Origin: Tubiluchus corallicola
Lineage: Eukaryota > Priapulida > Priapulimorpha > Priapulimorphida > Tubiluchidae
Assembly (NCBI GenBank): GCA_030141605.1
Contig: JAQGDQ010000220.1
Coordinates: 103,786 to 163,785, forward strand
Direction: 5' to 3'
Length of the DNA: 60,000 nt
Shown here piece by piece: positions 1-25,300 of this stretch. Every line of letters starts with the position of its first letter. Position 1 is the first letter of the stretch. The notes below the pieces were generated by a model, which made no database searches, was not told the DNA's origin, and was given only the letters and a program-made list of their open reading frames with translations. Made by a program: the position numbers and the translations under genes.

Positions 1-1
1 T

Positions 2-3000
2 GCTGAGATGGATAACTACGAACCAGGGTTGTACACACAACGAGTCATTGAAGCCGTGGCAATGATGAAAGAGCAAGGTATGAATGCACTTTAATAAAAT
101 AAATTATTTATCATAAAACTAAATAATATAATTTATTTTCCGATATTAATTGTTTGTGAAAACTTTCTTGGTTTTTCTGTAATTTCTCTGTAGATCACAG
201 CTAATTCAACTGTGTGCCACTAACCCATAGCATGCCAGTTTCTCTACTTTCTGTTACAGTAGTTGCCGCTTGATAAAACCGCGGTTGAAAAACCAACTGC
301 ATTTCAGAACCATTTAGGTATGGTCGGGCATTACCTGAAAGAAACTAATGTTACGAAAATTCCGTTAACAAAACCAGCGCACCATGTAATAAGACCACAT
401 TTTTCAGGCAATAAAAGCAATAGCAAAATGATATAGTAAAATGTATTTTTGGTATTTCGGCTATTTTTAAGTTTCACAGTTAAAATTCAAGTCCCCTTTC
501 CTAGATTCACCTCTTCTTAGTCATAGTTGCACTGAAAGTCAATGTCATCATTGTTTCATCATAACCGTTCTGCATCTACAGTTGCTAAACGTGAAAGTAA
601 TCAGTATTATTGAAATTTTTAGTATCATGATAGTTCGCATAACTAATTTTGTATTTCAGTCATGCCAAACTTTGCACAACGCGTAGAAGTTGCTGTGGAT
701 GCATTGAATTCACAACCGCCTCGGGACACGGACGAGAACGATTTCATAGATGCTTCGCGTTTGGTGTATGATGGAGTGCGTGACATACGCCGTGCAGTGC
801 TCATGAATAGGGTAAACTTATTTCAACATTGGAATTTTCAGCACTTGTCAGATATAATGCTTCCCACTGTTAATTAGTTAGCTTATTTATTGAAATTAAC
901 ACAGGGTAAATACAGTATAAAATTAACAATCTGACAAGAAATATCCATCTTGTAAGCTATAGAGTTCGGGCACGCAAATTGAATGTGAAAGGATACATAT
1001 TCTTTTCCGAAGAGGATAAGAACTTTTTAACAGTTGGCCCTAAAATCTAGTGCCCTAAACTATAGAATAGTTAGCCTATTGGTAAATATTTAGCCCTGGT
1101 CGGCTGCATATTTGCGCTGGCTTTAAGTTTTTGACGTACTGTGCATTTAATGTTGAAAACTTCTTTTGTTAACAGTAATATTAATATTACATTCAGTTTG
1201 ATAGTTTCAAATTTTGGTTTTATATTCAAAACTTATTGTTTATGTTTATAATGAGTAAACATTTTTTATGATTGTCTTAAGTTTACAAATGTAATTTAAA
1301 GTTTCGTTTGTTTTGTAGTCAAAATGCAAAGTAAACCAGATTTTTTTCTGGTGCACATCCAAATCATTCATTGCACATTTGTTGTATGTTCTGTCTATGT
1401 TGCATTTTTACATATTCACTGTGTATTAGATTCTTAGTAGTATTTTGCTATTTCAGGCTCCAGAAGATTTGGAAAGTGACACAGAAATTGAGTATGAAGA
1501 CGAAACATATGAAACTAAGTCCAGGTCCAGTGCACAGACTGATGAAGATGTGCTCCAACCCAGCGACAGGGTAAGTTGAAGTTGATGAAACAGATTGATT
1601 TATTAACTGCTACTGGTTAATGACGTCAGCCAATAATAATTTGGTTATTTTAACAGGCTGTAATGAGAAACTTACCGGAAGAGGCTAGGCAACAGATTCA
1701 ACAGAATGTGGCCGATTTTAGAGAGCAGAAGCGCCTCCTTGACCGGGAAGTGGCAAAGTGGGATGATACAGGAAATGACATCATACAGATGTCTAAACAA
1801 ATGTGTGTGATCATGATGGAGATGACTGATTTTACTAGGTTTGTTTTTTTCATCACTTCCTGTCTTTCTCTCTCCCCCTCTCTCATTATGTTTCTTTTTT
1901 TATCCCAAACTCTTCCGCTTTTAGTCATCGTATTAAAAGAGTAGGAGCGAATTAAAGGGAAAACAGCACAAACAAAAAAAAACAGGCAGAAATAACAAGA
2001 GAGGGGTTATTATTGTTATTTCTGCCTGTTTTTTCTTTCTCTTTCTCTTTTTTTGTTTGTGCTGTTTTTCCTTTAGTTCGCTCCTACTCTTTTAATACGA
2101 TGACTAAATGTGATTTTCTTTTTATTTTGAAAATCTAGAATAGAAATTGTGTTGCTGTTCAACACATTAGCTGTGAATTGAAGATATTAAACTTTTCTTA
2201 TCAATTCAATGTTGTTTTTACATTTTACAGGGGAACTGGTCCATTGAAAACTACTATGGATGTGATCAGTGCTGCAAAGAAAATTTCAGAAATTGGCACA
2301 AAGTTGGACAAATGTGCTCGTCAAATTGCTGACCAGGTAATTTACAACCGTTTACATAATCTTTGGAAAACATTTAGCCTCGCTAGTCACCTAATGACTG
2401 TCTAAAATTGCTTTATTATTTAAATTTTATTCTTTGTAGAAAAACAAGTGTTCAAGTACCTTGCCAAAGTTTTGCTTATCTCCCCTTATTTACTAAGAAT
2501 GTATTTAAAATTGAAAAGCAAAATCTCACTGCTAGAATTTGCTTTAAGAATATCCCTCTGTGTTGTAATGGTTGCTTGGGTTTGAGTCCCGCGGAGGTGC
2601 AAATGTTTTTCAGACTTTGTGATTTAGGGTTGCTTTCGTGTATTTATTGAATTTACTTAAAAGTTTTCAGTCTTTGAACTTAATTGTTTAATTGTGTCAT
2701 TAGTTATACTAATATAAGATTAATTGCTACTGATTGCTATTGATTAAACTTGTGTGAATAAAAATGCGGGAAGTTGAAGCCATCTTCTAATAGGTTGCTT
2801 TACTAGATAGCTTTATTGAACTCCCAATCTCATAACATTTTGTCGTTATAGTTCTTTATCAAAAGTTCATTTTTCATCGCGACCTTTTTTTTGCTTTTCA
2901 GTGTCCAGATTCAAGTACTAAGAAAGACCTGATTGCTTATCTACAACGTATTCAACTATATTGCCACCAGCTGAATATTACCAGCAAAGTGAAAACTGAA

Positions 3001-5598
3001 GTTCAGATAAACAGCGGTGAACTAATTGTTTCTGGGGTAAGCCATTTTTACTTAATATCTTAATTAGTCGCTTGGCAGTGAATCTAATTAGCTCTTACTT
3101 CTGTTGTGCTTGACAGAGTTGTCTGTAGCAAAGGCTGTGGGTCATCCCTGGGTGATTAAATCTGCCGCCCTAAATCTTGTAACTGTGCATGGCCTTTTTT
3201 GAGAGCTAAGTCATGTCACGTTCTACTTGGAATACTGTGGTTTAAGATTCTTGTGGTGTTCTTGGTCCCCGTAACTCTGCAAGTTAGCCAAAAGTCATTG
3301 AATTGTGAAAATGTATATAAAAAACCAGTTTACTCTAGTTCCCAAACTGATAATTTAATTTTTTCATTACTTTAGTTACTTTAGTAATTCTAGTTGTTCT
3401 AGTAACTTTAATTACTCTAGTTACTCTAGCAACTCTAATTACTGTAGTAACTCTAGTAATTACTCTTGTACACCTTTATTTTTAATTTATTAGTCTTGCG
3501 TATAGTCTAATGTATAGAAGCTGAAGGACTGTACTGAGTAATAAGATTTTTTTTATAAACACTGACTATGTATTTCAGCTTGACAGTGCAACATCTCTAA
3601 TACAAGCAGCTAAGAACTTGATGAATTCCGTGGTGCTGGTCGTCAAGGCTTCCTACGTGGCTTCCACTAAATATTCACGTGGTGCGATCAGGGTATGTTC
3701 AATAATTTCGAAATAAATATACGAATTTTAGTATAAAAACAAAAAATTTTTATATATCTGTCTGCTACATTGATGAGCCTGATGATGAACAGGTGTTGAA
3801 ATGTAACAATTTCTTGAAGCCATTTCACAGAGCCGTGGACAAAGATGCTAAAATTGTTCATTTGGTACCATGAAAACTAGAAGGTATTAGATGTTGAGAC
3901 GTGAATAACGTTTGCGTGATTGTCTTATGTGTAAGTTTTTCATAAAATTTTGGCAGTTGGTGTATTTATTTTCCTCTCTGATAAATTACTAATGTGCTAT
4001 TTACAAACGAGTAGTGGTGTTGGTATCTTTATTATAATCTTTTGGGATCTTAGTAGCTTTCTGTGTGGATAATCAAAACTTGAATAAAGATTTGGTATCA
4101 TTTCCTACCGTACAGAAAAACAAGCTAAAATCATAGGGAACACATAAATCGTTTCAGTTTTTTGCATGGCATTTGTTCCAGATGCACACTTTTTATTTTT
4201 GCTTGTTTTTATGAGTGAAGTAGCTCAGAAATTCCTTTTTTGCAAGTCATGTAGCTTGAAACATTTTTACTTTCACCAAGATTTGCTCTGTTGTTGTCTT
4301 ATGATTATCATAGGTTCTTGTACACAGTATTATAGCTAAGACAACGACTAAGCATTTAGAAAGAGTCTGTTTTAATAAATGGAAGATAAGAAAGTGAACA
4401 ACCGGCTCTTGGTCGACAACCATCCCATGACTCAATAGTGTTCTTCTGCTAACAAAGATATATCAGGTGGCACAAAAAAATGTGTGAAAGTGTTGACCAT
4501 TATAAGCAGCAAATAATGAAATCTCTTGAAAAATGTTGCAATCGCTTATGTATAAACACCAAAAATCTTAGGCCACTCAGTTCGATTTTTCCAAAGATAC
4601 AGAAGATACAAAGATACAGAAATAATAACTCAGAAAAATAAATACCTGAAAATTTTTGAATGACAGTGTTGTTAAAATTTACAGCAAGTGCTCTATACAT
4701 GTCCGCCATTTTAACTGCAAACTAGACGAAGGTGTTTCTTCCAACAGCTGACACAATTTCTCACTTCTTTAAGGTGTATTTGGTGCAAACACTCAACATT
4801 TTTGCTTTTTTCCTTGCGTCAAATGGCTCAGTGCAGCCATTGTGCACTTTCTTTAAGCAAATTCCAGGACGCATAGTCCAGAGGATTAAATTCCATTTTT
4901 TCTTGGCCTCAAATCTGTATCAGTGCTTTATTTTTTGTTGTGAAGATCATGATGTAAACTGGTTGATTTCTTTACTGTTTTGCTGTCATGTATTGAGCAT
5001 TTTAATTACGTCAACATGATTTTTTCACTAGTGATTAGTTTACCTTGTTCTGGCATTTAATTTTTTAACATGCAAAAAAGCTTTTCGGCTGTGATTTAAA
5101 AATTGCTAAAGCTAAAATAGACATGTAACTTTCACATGCAAATGCTAATGTATTGTAATACCACATCAACTTTGTAGGGCATTTGCTTCTAATATTATTG
5201 TAGTCTAGACTTTGGCATATTTTTCTGTGCCGCACAATATATTATTTTGAAATCATAGATAAATTCTAATTATGATGTCACAGAATCTTAATCTTTTTTA
5301 GAGCCCATTCCATTGCTCATCACAAGCATTATATTTTCAGTCAAAAATTATTTGTAAACTGTATTTACGAACTAGGTGAATTGTACCAACTACTGATAGT
5401 CAGTCCCTTATTTTATTACTGGTGTTTTGTTTACAGACTCCTATTGTGGTATGGAAGATGAAAGCACCGGAAAAGAAGCCACTCGTTCGTCTAGAGAAAC
5501 CTGAAGAACTGAGTGCAAAGGTTCGGAAGGGTGCACAGAAGAAGCAAGCCATGAACCCTGTCAAGGCACTGAGTGAATTTCAAACTCCCAAAATTTAA
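2..5598 (+). CDS. CTNNA: alpha-catenin, C-terminal part (8 exons, 5' end outside window)
   Basis: Actin-binding partner of beta-catenin at cadherin adherens junctions. Exons: 2-77 (partial), 660-811, 1457-1570, 1657-1838, 2231-2336, 2902-3036, 3579-3692, 5437-5598. All have GT-AG borders and consistent phases, giving 346 residues plus TAA. Blocks matching known alpha-catenins in order: EMDNYEPG, MPNFAQRVEVAV, DENDFIDASRLVYDG, RAVLMNR, an acidic linker, KWDDTGNDII, KQMCVIMMEMTDFTR, GPLKTTMDVISAAKKI, LIAYLQRIQLYCHQLNI, LIQAAKNLMNSVV, KASYVASTKY, then VWKMKAPEKKPLV and NPVKALSEF. This covers the end of the M region and the whole C-terminal actin-binding domain. The tail after STKYSRGAIR joins directly to the WKMKAP block, so it is shorter than the longest vertebrate splice form. 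Family identity is very secure; the paralogue is not assignable. Confidence 0.97.
256..605. mobile_element. MITE family B copy (partial) in alpha-catenin intron
   Basis: This begins ACAGTAGTTGCCGCTTGATA and matches two other copies along its length: 47940-48728 (same orientation) and 39188-39909 (inverted). Shared blocks include AGAACCATTTAGG and CCTAGATTCACCTCTT. The 3' end is lost. Homology between copies is seen directly; assignment to a Tc1/mariner-pogo-type MITE is inferred from the termini. Confidence 0.65.
1920..2108. repeat. Long near-perfect inverted repeat (fold-back element)
   Basis: The left arm 1920-1998 and right arm 2013-2108 are reverse complements apart from a few mismatches and a purine-rich insertion of about 17 nt in the right arm. 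The loop is about 14 nt. Outer termini are TTTAGTCATCGTATTAAAAG and its complement. It starts 82 nt downstream of alpha-catenin exon 1657-1838, inside the intron. It could be a fold-back/MITE insertion, and the transcript would form a long hairpin. Confidence 0.8.
3364..3470. repeat. Imperfect short tandem repeat, unit about 9 nt
   Basis: Degenerate array of units like ACTCTAGTT and ACTTTAGTA, roughly a dozen copies, in the alpha-catenin intron 3037-3578. No coding potential is seen. Confidence 0.6.
3693..5436 (+). other. Last intron of alpha-catenin
   Basis: A 1.7-kb intron between the exon ending ...RGAIR and the terminal exon, with donor GTATGT and acceptor TTTACAG. The short ORFs inside have no recognisable family. 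I see no transposon protein or strong repeat. Confidence 0.85.
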
Positions 5599-8557
5599 GC
5601 ATTCTGTTTTCTCTCATTTTTTTATCATTCCAATTACTTGAGTTAATTAATGATTCCAGCATGACCTCTACAATCATTTATTAATCAATGGAGCTGGCCC
5701 TCCTGGGCTGAGTGTATACTATTCCTGTGCATGTTTATCTCTTTCCATATGTGAACGTTCGTTTCTCATAGCTGAATTTTTGTAATGGACTATATTAGTG
5801 CTTCCGAAATTGAAATGTGTTCAGTTCCTCATCATTTAACTCCTTCAGGACCATAAGAGTTTGCTGCATTTCGCATGGGTTTCTGAAAAACTGCTCTCAC
5901 CCAGCAGCAATTACATTATATTTGACAATTTTTGTAGGGTTCTATTTTTCACGCAATGGTCTTTCATGCAAAATTGTATACGAAATGCATTAGCTTACCT
6001 CAGACAAATTAAAAATCGATTTAATTTAAAATCGAATTAAAATTTACTACTCTAATTTTAAGGTGAAATAACCTTAATTTCTCCTGGGCTGATTGGTTGA
6101 CTTTTCCTGGAACTCTTATTCAGCTGAGAGTTAACTTGGGCTGTAGCAAGCAGGCAATCAATGAAATACTGTGTATGATCGCTTAATTGTACACCAGACT
6201 TAACTACTCAATAGGTATGTTGGAGTACCTGAGAAAGGCGTGTTTTACTTACTTTTATCCAATTAAATCAGTTATAAATGTTTAAACAAATAGCATGACT
6301 GGATAGCCGAGATTCTCCTGTTTAGAACAGTACGTGATTTGTGATCATGTAGTTATATCTGTGCTCATACAGTAGCAGAAAAGGCATAGGTCTTATAAGA
6401 TCTATTTTGAATGGCATGGTCCCGAAGGAGTTAAGCCCAGATTGAGTTTTACTGCTCTTCAAAGTTTTTTAAAAATTTGTTTTTTGTTAGTTGACATTGG
6501 TCATTCATTTCATTGGCACTCGGTAATGCGTTTCAGCTGCTAGGTGACACTGTCTTGTGCATCATTTGTTCATGCCATGGTGTTGCTAGATGTAACGATA
6601 TTTGTATTATGCTGGTGCACATATGTAATTTTCTGATGTTTCTGGATAGCAGTATATTACAGCAGCACAGTTAAATTAAGTGAATTCTCAATTATTCTCC
6701 TGTCACAAAATTAATGTGGATTAGTTCTTAAGAGACACGATTCTGAGACTGAAAAATAATGAAAAGGTAATAAAAAATTCCAGAATTTTTTTTAAAAAAA
6801 GAGACTGGAGTGAAGTGCAAATTGCCAAAAAGTTAATGTGTGAGATTAAATTAATCATTAAAGCGAATAAGTCAATTATTAGCTTCATTAACATAATGAG
6901 AATTCCGTGAAAATTCCGTAAGTAATTTACAATAGCATTAAGTCTTGAAGGTTTTGTGTTATAAGATTAGCCTGAGTTTATACACTGTTTTTAAGTAATG
7001 CCTAATATTTATGTGGCATTTTTATTTTTAAGTTTTATTCATTGCAAATGTATTTGATTGTGTGTATAATTGTTGGTTAGTGTTTGTGATTTACTATGTA
7101 TATTTTAACATTCCCTGTTAAACTGTAGAACAATGCTGATAACAGGAAAAGTGTTGTAGGTTGTATGAGTAAGCAGTTTTGCTTCACTGTCCCAAAACTT
7201 TCATATCATTTAGATTTTGACTTGCTAGGTGATTTTTTGTAAAGTATCCTTGTCACTTTTTGCGATTATTTTTTCTTCTGGTCTTTGTTGATTGTGCAAG
7301 TTTGTCTTTAACGTTCATTTTTTTACTGAAATAGTCGTTTTATGAGTAATTTATTATTTGTAATCATTGAGTAGCTTGTTTATTGATTAGTTTGTTTTTT
7401 GATATCAGCCTGTGTATTTAGAAATTTACAAATATATGTGTAACCTATTATGTCTTCATTTTTTACTATGTTTTCACGAATGTTATAACCATGTGAAACC
7501 AGAATAAAACCAAACCTCGTATTTATTTCGTAAGTGTTCAAAGAAAAAACTGTTTGTAATTGAAATTTGGTATTATGTAAGTGCTTAATACAGTAAAAAA
7601 TCATAACTGCACACCAGATTTTCAAAGATTAGGTTTTGTTTCTTTTAACTATTTATCATGACTTGCAAAATACATATAAAGTGATTCTGTAGTCTTTTTG
7701 TTTGATCAATACAGCATGCAAAAAGCATAGGCGATTTTGCAAATTCCTTAAGCCATTTTATGAAATAAACCTGGACGAATTAAACATTATTGTCAACAGA
7801 ACTCGTGGCAACGGTACAAATTTAAATTTGCTAAGTGATGCTATTGTTCAATGTTCTCAGTGAAATGTAGGTGGTTAGTAATTTGTCCTTCAATGTTATT
7901 ATGTGCATGTATGTGAAACATACATGTTTAAGCTAGAACAATCTTCAATGTATAATAGTAACTTATATTACAAATGTTTGAGATTGTATAACAATTTTCT
8001 GTAGTACACTTACGTGTGGGTTTTTGGCTTTTTAGTAAATTTCATATACTGCATTCACATGAACTACTTTTTAGGCAACAAATCATCCCAACAATGCTGT
8101 CTTTAATGGTGCAAATCACTACAATGCTCATTGTACCCCAAAATCTGAACTGATACCACGTGCTTCACATCTCATGTGAAGTTTGACACTGTGTCACTAT
8201 GTAGTTTAATGTGTCAAGTTAATTACCAATGGTAGACAACCATAATCTCTCTTTTACAAGATATAAATTACAACATTCAAAAATAACTATAATTGAACTT
8301 TTGTATTGGTATATAAAAGTATGAATAAATAACAACTGTGAACACATTTTAGTGTTGATTTGTTTTGTCTGTATAATATTAATATAAAAAAATACAATAA
8401 ATACATACTTTATGACAGTTTAGCAGTAAATGTAATGCTGTGTGCTATTTACAAAAGTGACGTGACAGTTTCTTTCTTCGAAGTTTACTACTTGAACGAT
8501 ACAGAACAATGACTACTTGACCTGCTGCCACGCATTTTTAGTTTGAGACTGAGTGTG
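5599..8557. other. Convergent 3' region between alpha-catenin and SPAG17
   Basis: Contains the alpha-catenin 3' UTR on the plus strand and the SPAG17 3' UTR on the minus strand. AATAAA occurs on the plus strand near 7766 and 8325, so the alpha-catenin UTR may be long; I cannot choose the used site. Apart from the TTAA-flanked MITE at 5840-6430, I see only AT-rich unique-looking sequence. Confidence 0.6.
5836..6434. mobile_element. piggyBac-like MITE flanked by TTAA
   Basis: The left end is TTAA-CTCCTTCAGGACC and the right end GGTCCCGAAGGAG-TTAA: a 13-bp terminal inverted repeat with one mismatch, directly bounded by TTAA at both ends. Duplication of TTAA is the known hallmark of piggyBac insertion. 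The interior (about 590 bp) has no transposase ORF, so this would be non-autonomous. It lies about 240 bp after the alpha-catenin stop, probably in the 3' UTR. Confidence 0.65.
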
Positions 8558-22156
<13,599 letters not shown>

Positions 22157-22360
22157 AATCAAGAATTAACTGCAAGTTTTCTAAAAACGTGAAATAAACA
22201 GACACCAGCACTGAAGGAACAAGTGAACGTTAGTTTAAGTATTTTTGACTTTGGTAACACCCGAAAGGTGGCGCAAGCAGCTTAACACGTTGTATTGTGT
22301 GAAAAAGTTTTTTTAAAATTTTCTAGTGTTAGTGTAAAAAATTAAGGATTATTATTCATT
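22157..22360. promoter_or_regulatory. Shared head-to-head promoter region of SPAG17 and NSA2
   Basis: Only 204 bp separate the SPAG17 ATG (minus) from the NSA2 ATG (plus), so both 5' UTRs and start sites must lie here unless either gene has a remote upstream exon. No TATA box is evident. Bidirectional promoters are common for housekeeping genes such as NSA2; here the partner is a cilium gene. Inferred from gene geometry. Confidence 0.6.
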
Positions 22361-25300
22361 ATGGTAAGGTAGTATTAGTATATATTACGTTATAGCGTTC
22401 AGTTTTATGGTTCTCGTATTTTACGTCTGCAAAAGCAGTACAAACATATGTTTGTTATTTTATTTTTAAGCCGCATTAACCAAACGTGTCTAAAATTAAA
22501 GCCTATAAGCTACTGCTTGAAAGTTTGGAACTGTATTAATTACAGATACTGGCCGAAGCGTCACGTAAAACAATGTATGCAGTTTAGCAAAAATGCAAAC
22601 TACAAAGTTGACTAAAGTCTGTGACATTCAGGTTTATTTAGACCACAATGATTTAAAATGCGGGCTAATTAAATATATTGTTGTCAAAACTGACTAACAG
22701 TAACAGTTAGCTGCTTACGATAATCGTCCAGTGCATTTTTTCTTGGCATTTTTCCTGTCGGGTTTCTCATTTTGTGTGAATGCAAGAAAATGCCTTTCAC
22801 TAACCAAAATTTCAACTTTTCCAATTATAAAGCTATCTTTTAAAGCCTGTGTCACACCCAGGCGTTTGGCGTCTGTGTCCAGCATCTGGAAGCGATAAAG
22901 AATATATATTGTCAATGGATGATGTCACCAAAGGTTTTAGCATCAGACGCTGGAAGCTCTTTCTATTTTCTGAGCAGCAAGAGTCTGTTGTTTAGCCAGA
23001 TAATGCTGACTGGTCTTATGAATCATAATATTGACAAGTAAATTTGTTATTGTCTACTGTAAAGAAGACAGAGATTGGATGCTTAGTTTTAACTTACTAC
23101 CCAATGAATGCTAGCTGCTGGCAGCCAGATGCTGGGTGCTGGAAGCCAGATGTTGAACACTTTGATTCATCATAAGTTTTAAATCAAAAATGGATCTCTT
23201 TAGAAGTAATAGTTTTTTTCTGCAAACTGTTTTACAGCCGCAAAATGAGCATATTGAACTTCACCGAAAAAGGCATGGGTACCGACTCGATTACCACGAA
23301 AGAAAGTAAGTAGAAATTGTAATTAATTGGCAATGTAAAGATGCCGTAGCAAATTATGACATCTGTCTTTAGTTTACTGATGAAATTAATAGTATGCAAT
23401 AACTAGTACAATTTGCATTTTACGTGCATTACAAAAATTACTAATAAATTATTGTTAGCTGAAAGGTAATACACCCATATCTCGGTTTGCCAGACAAAAG
23501 CGGAGAAATGTCGGTCCAAATTTGCCGAATGTCCGTATTTGCTGATGCTAAGCTAACACAATAGGTGCCGTGTGTTGGACTCACGGTAATGTAGAAGCAA
23601 TTGCTAGTTGTTTCAGAAACATCTAGTACGGGCCGCTCTTGTGCAAAATATATAAAAACTGTCTGCAGTTGACTCAAATAACTCCCCATAAGTGACTCTA
23701 TACATAAAGATATACACCTGGCTACACTGCTGTAATGATGTAAAGAAAGTGACAGCCCACCAACTAGCAGTCAGCTTGCAAAACAACAGCTGTGTCCGTA
23801 GTGTGTGGGGCTTTTTAAGGGTGCAGATTTTGTCTGATTCTTCCAATATCTGTAAAAGCGAGGTCCTGCAAACTGAGATATCAGTGTACTCATAATTCTG
23901 CTCATAAAGCGGAAATTGCTAAATGTTTGTCATATGTTCTTAAAGCACAAGAAAATACTCTTCGTAAAAAAGTTAAAGAAATTCGTCAATTTTTGGGATA
24001 TACTTTAAAATCGCCCTTTGTTCCGTTTTAAATTTTACAATAAACAGTAATCTTAATTGGAAGCCAAAGCATTAATTCAGATGTGCTGTGATTTCAAATG
24101 TTAAGTTTAATTACAAATTTCAACTTAATTTCAACTTTTTTATTTTTAGGCGGAAGAAAGAAAGTAGAGAAGTCCACAAGAGAGCGGAAAAGGCAAAGAA
24201 ACTGAGAGGCCTTAAGTAAGAGTCTTTAATGTCTTTCACGTCAGCTGTGTAATTTGTGTCCCATAATGATGGTGCACAAGTAAAAAAAACCTATACTGAT
24301 TTTCTTAAAAGTTAACTTGAGAAAGTTACAGTATGAGTGAAACTGTAAATATTGTGCTTATTTTTGCATGTGTTTTAGAACTTGAAAAATGAAATGCTAC
24401 TAACATTGTTCTAAATTGAGTCATTTTACCAAAACCAGAGTTTTATGGGCTCACTTTTCGGTGACTACCCGAAAATTTTTCAAGTTCAACAGTCGCCAAA
24501 TATGCTCCAAAAGTTCTTCAAATAGTCGCAAAACATTTACGTGCGTTCGCCGTCGTCGCCAAAAAGTCGAAAATGTTTAGACTTGGTAGCTAGTGTTGCA
24601 AAGCACGCCACCTCACCAAAACTTCTCTAAATTGTCATAAACTTGTCTGAACGAGCGCCAGACCTGCCAGATATGTTGCCAGTTATTCGTGATGTAAATT
24701 AGTTTTAGTAAATTAGTAAGAAATCAGGGGAAAATGTGTTTGGTGCAAAACCGAAACGAGTTTACCAGACATCTGGAATGTATTTTGTATTATTAGTATG
24801 CAGTTGCATATAAACAACCAAATAGAAATAGCCACAGAGCAAATAACTGAGTTCTAAATAAACTTATGCTTTTAACAAAGTAATTTTTATGCAACAACGC
24901 ATTCCAGATCTTGTGTGTCCGCTAAATTCCATTTTACCATACTAAAAATTGTGTATTAACCCAAGTCATATTCAATGTGTGAAATTATAAACAATGTATT
25001 ACCTATATGACATGTGTATGGTTGCAAAGCACAGTCAAACCTCTATATATGACCTACTTTGGGACTGCAAAAAAGTTGGCATTAAGCGAGTTTGGAATTA
25101 TAACGAGGTGCTTTAATGCATACACGTCTATACAAATGGAGAAAGCTAATTTTGCTTTGTGAAAGAATTTGGGCATTAAATAAGACTGGCATCAGGGCCA
25201 GCTCTGGATAGTTTGATGCTCTAGGCAGAAATATTTTAGTGCCCCCTCCTCAACGATAAACCCCTTTTCACACGGTCACCAACACACCTCCAAAAATGAA

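Noticed and set aside
2555-2605. Possible tRNA-derived SINE (GGGTTTGAGTCCC looks like a pol III B box)
   Set aside because: No convincing A box at the right distance, no cloverleaf, and no second copy in the window.
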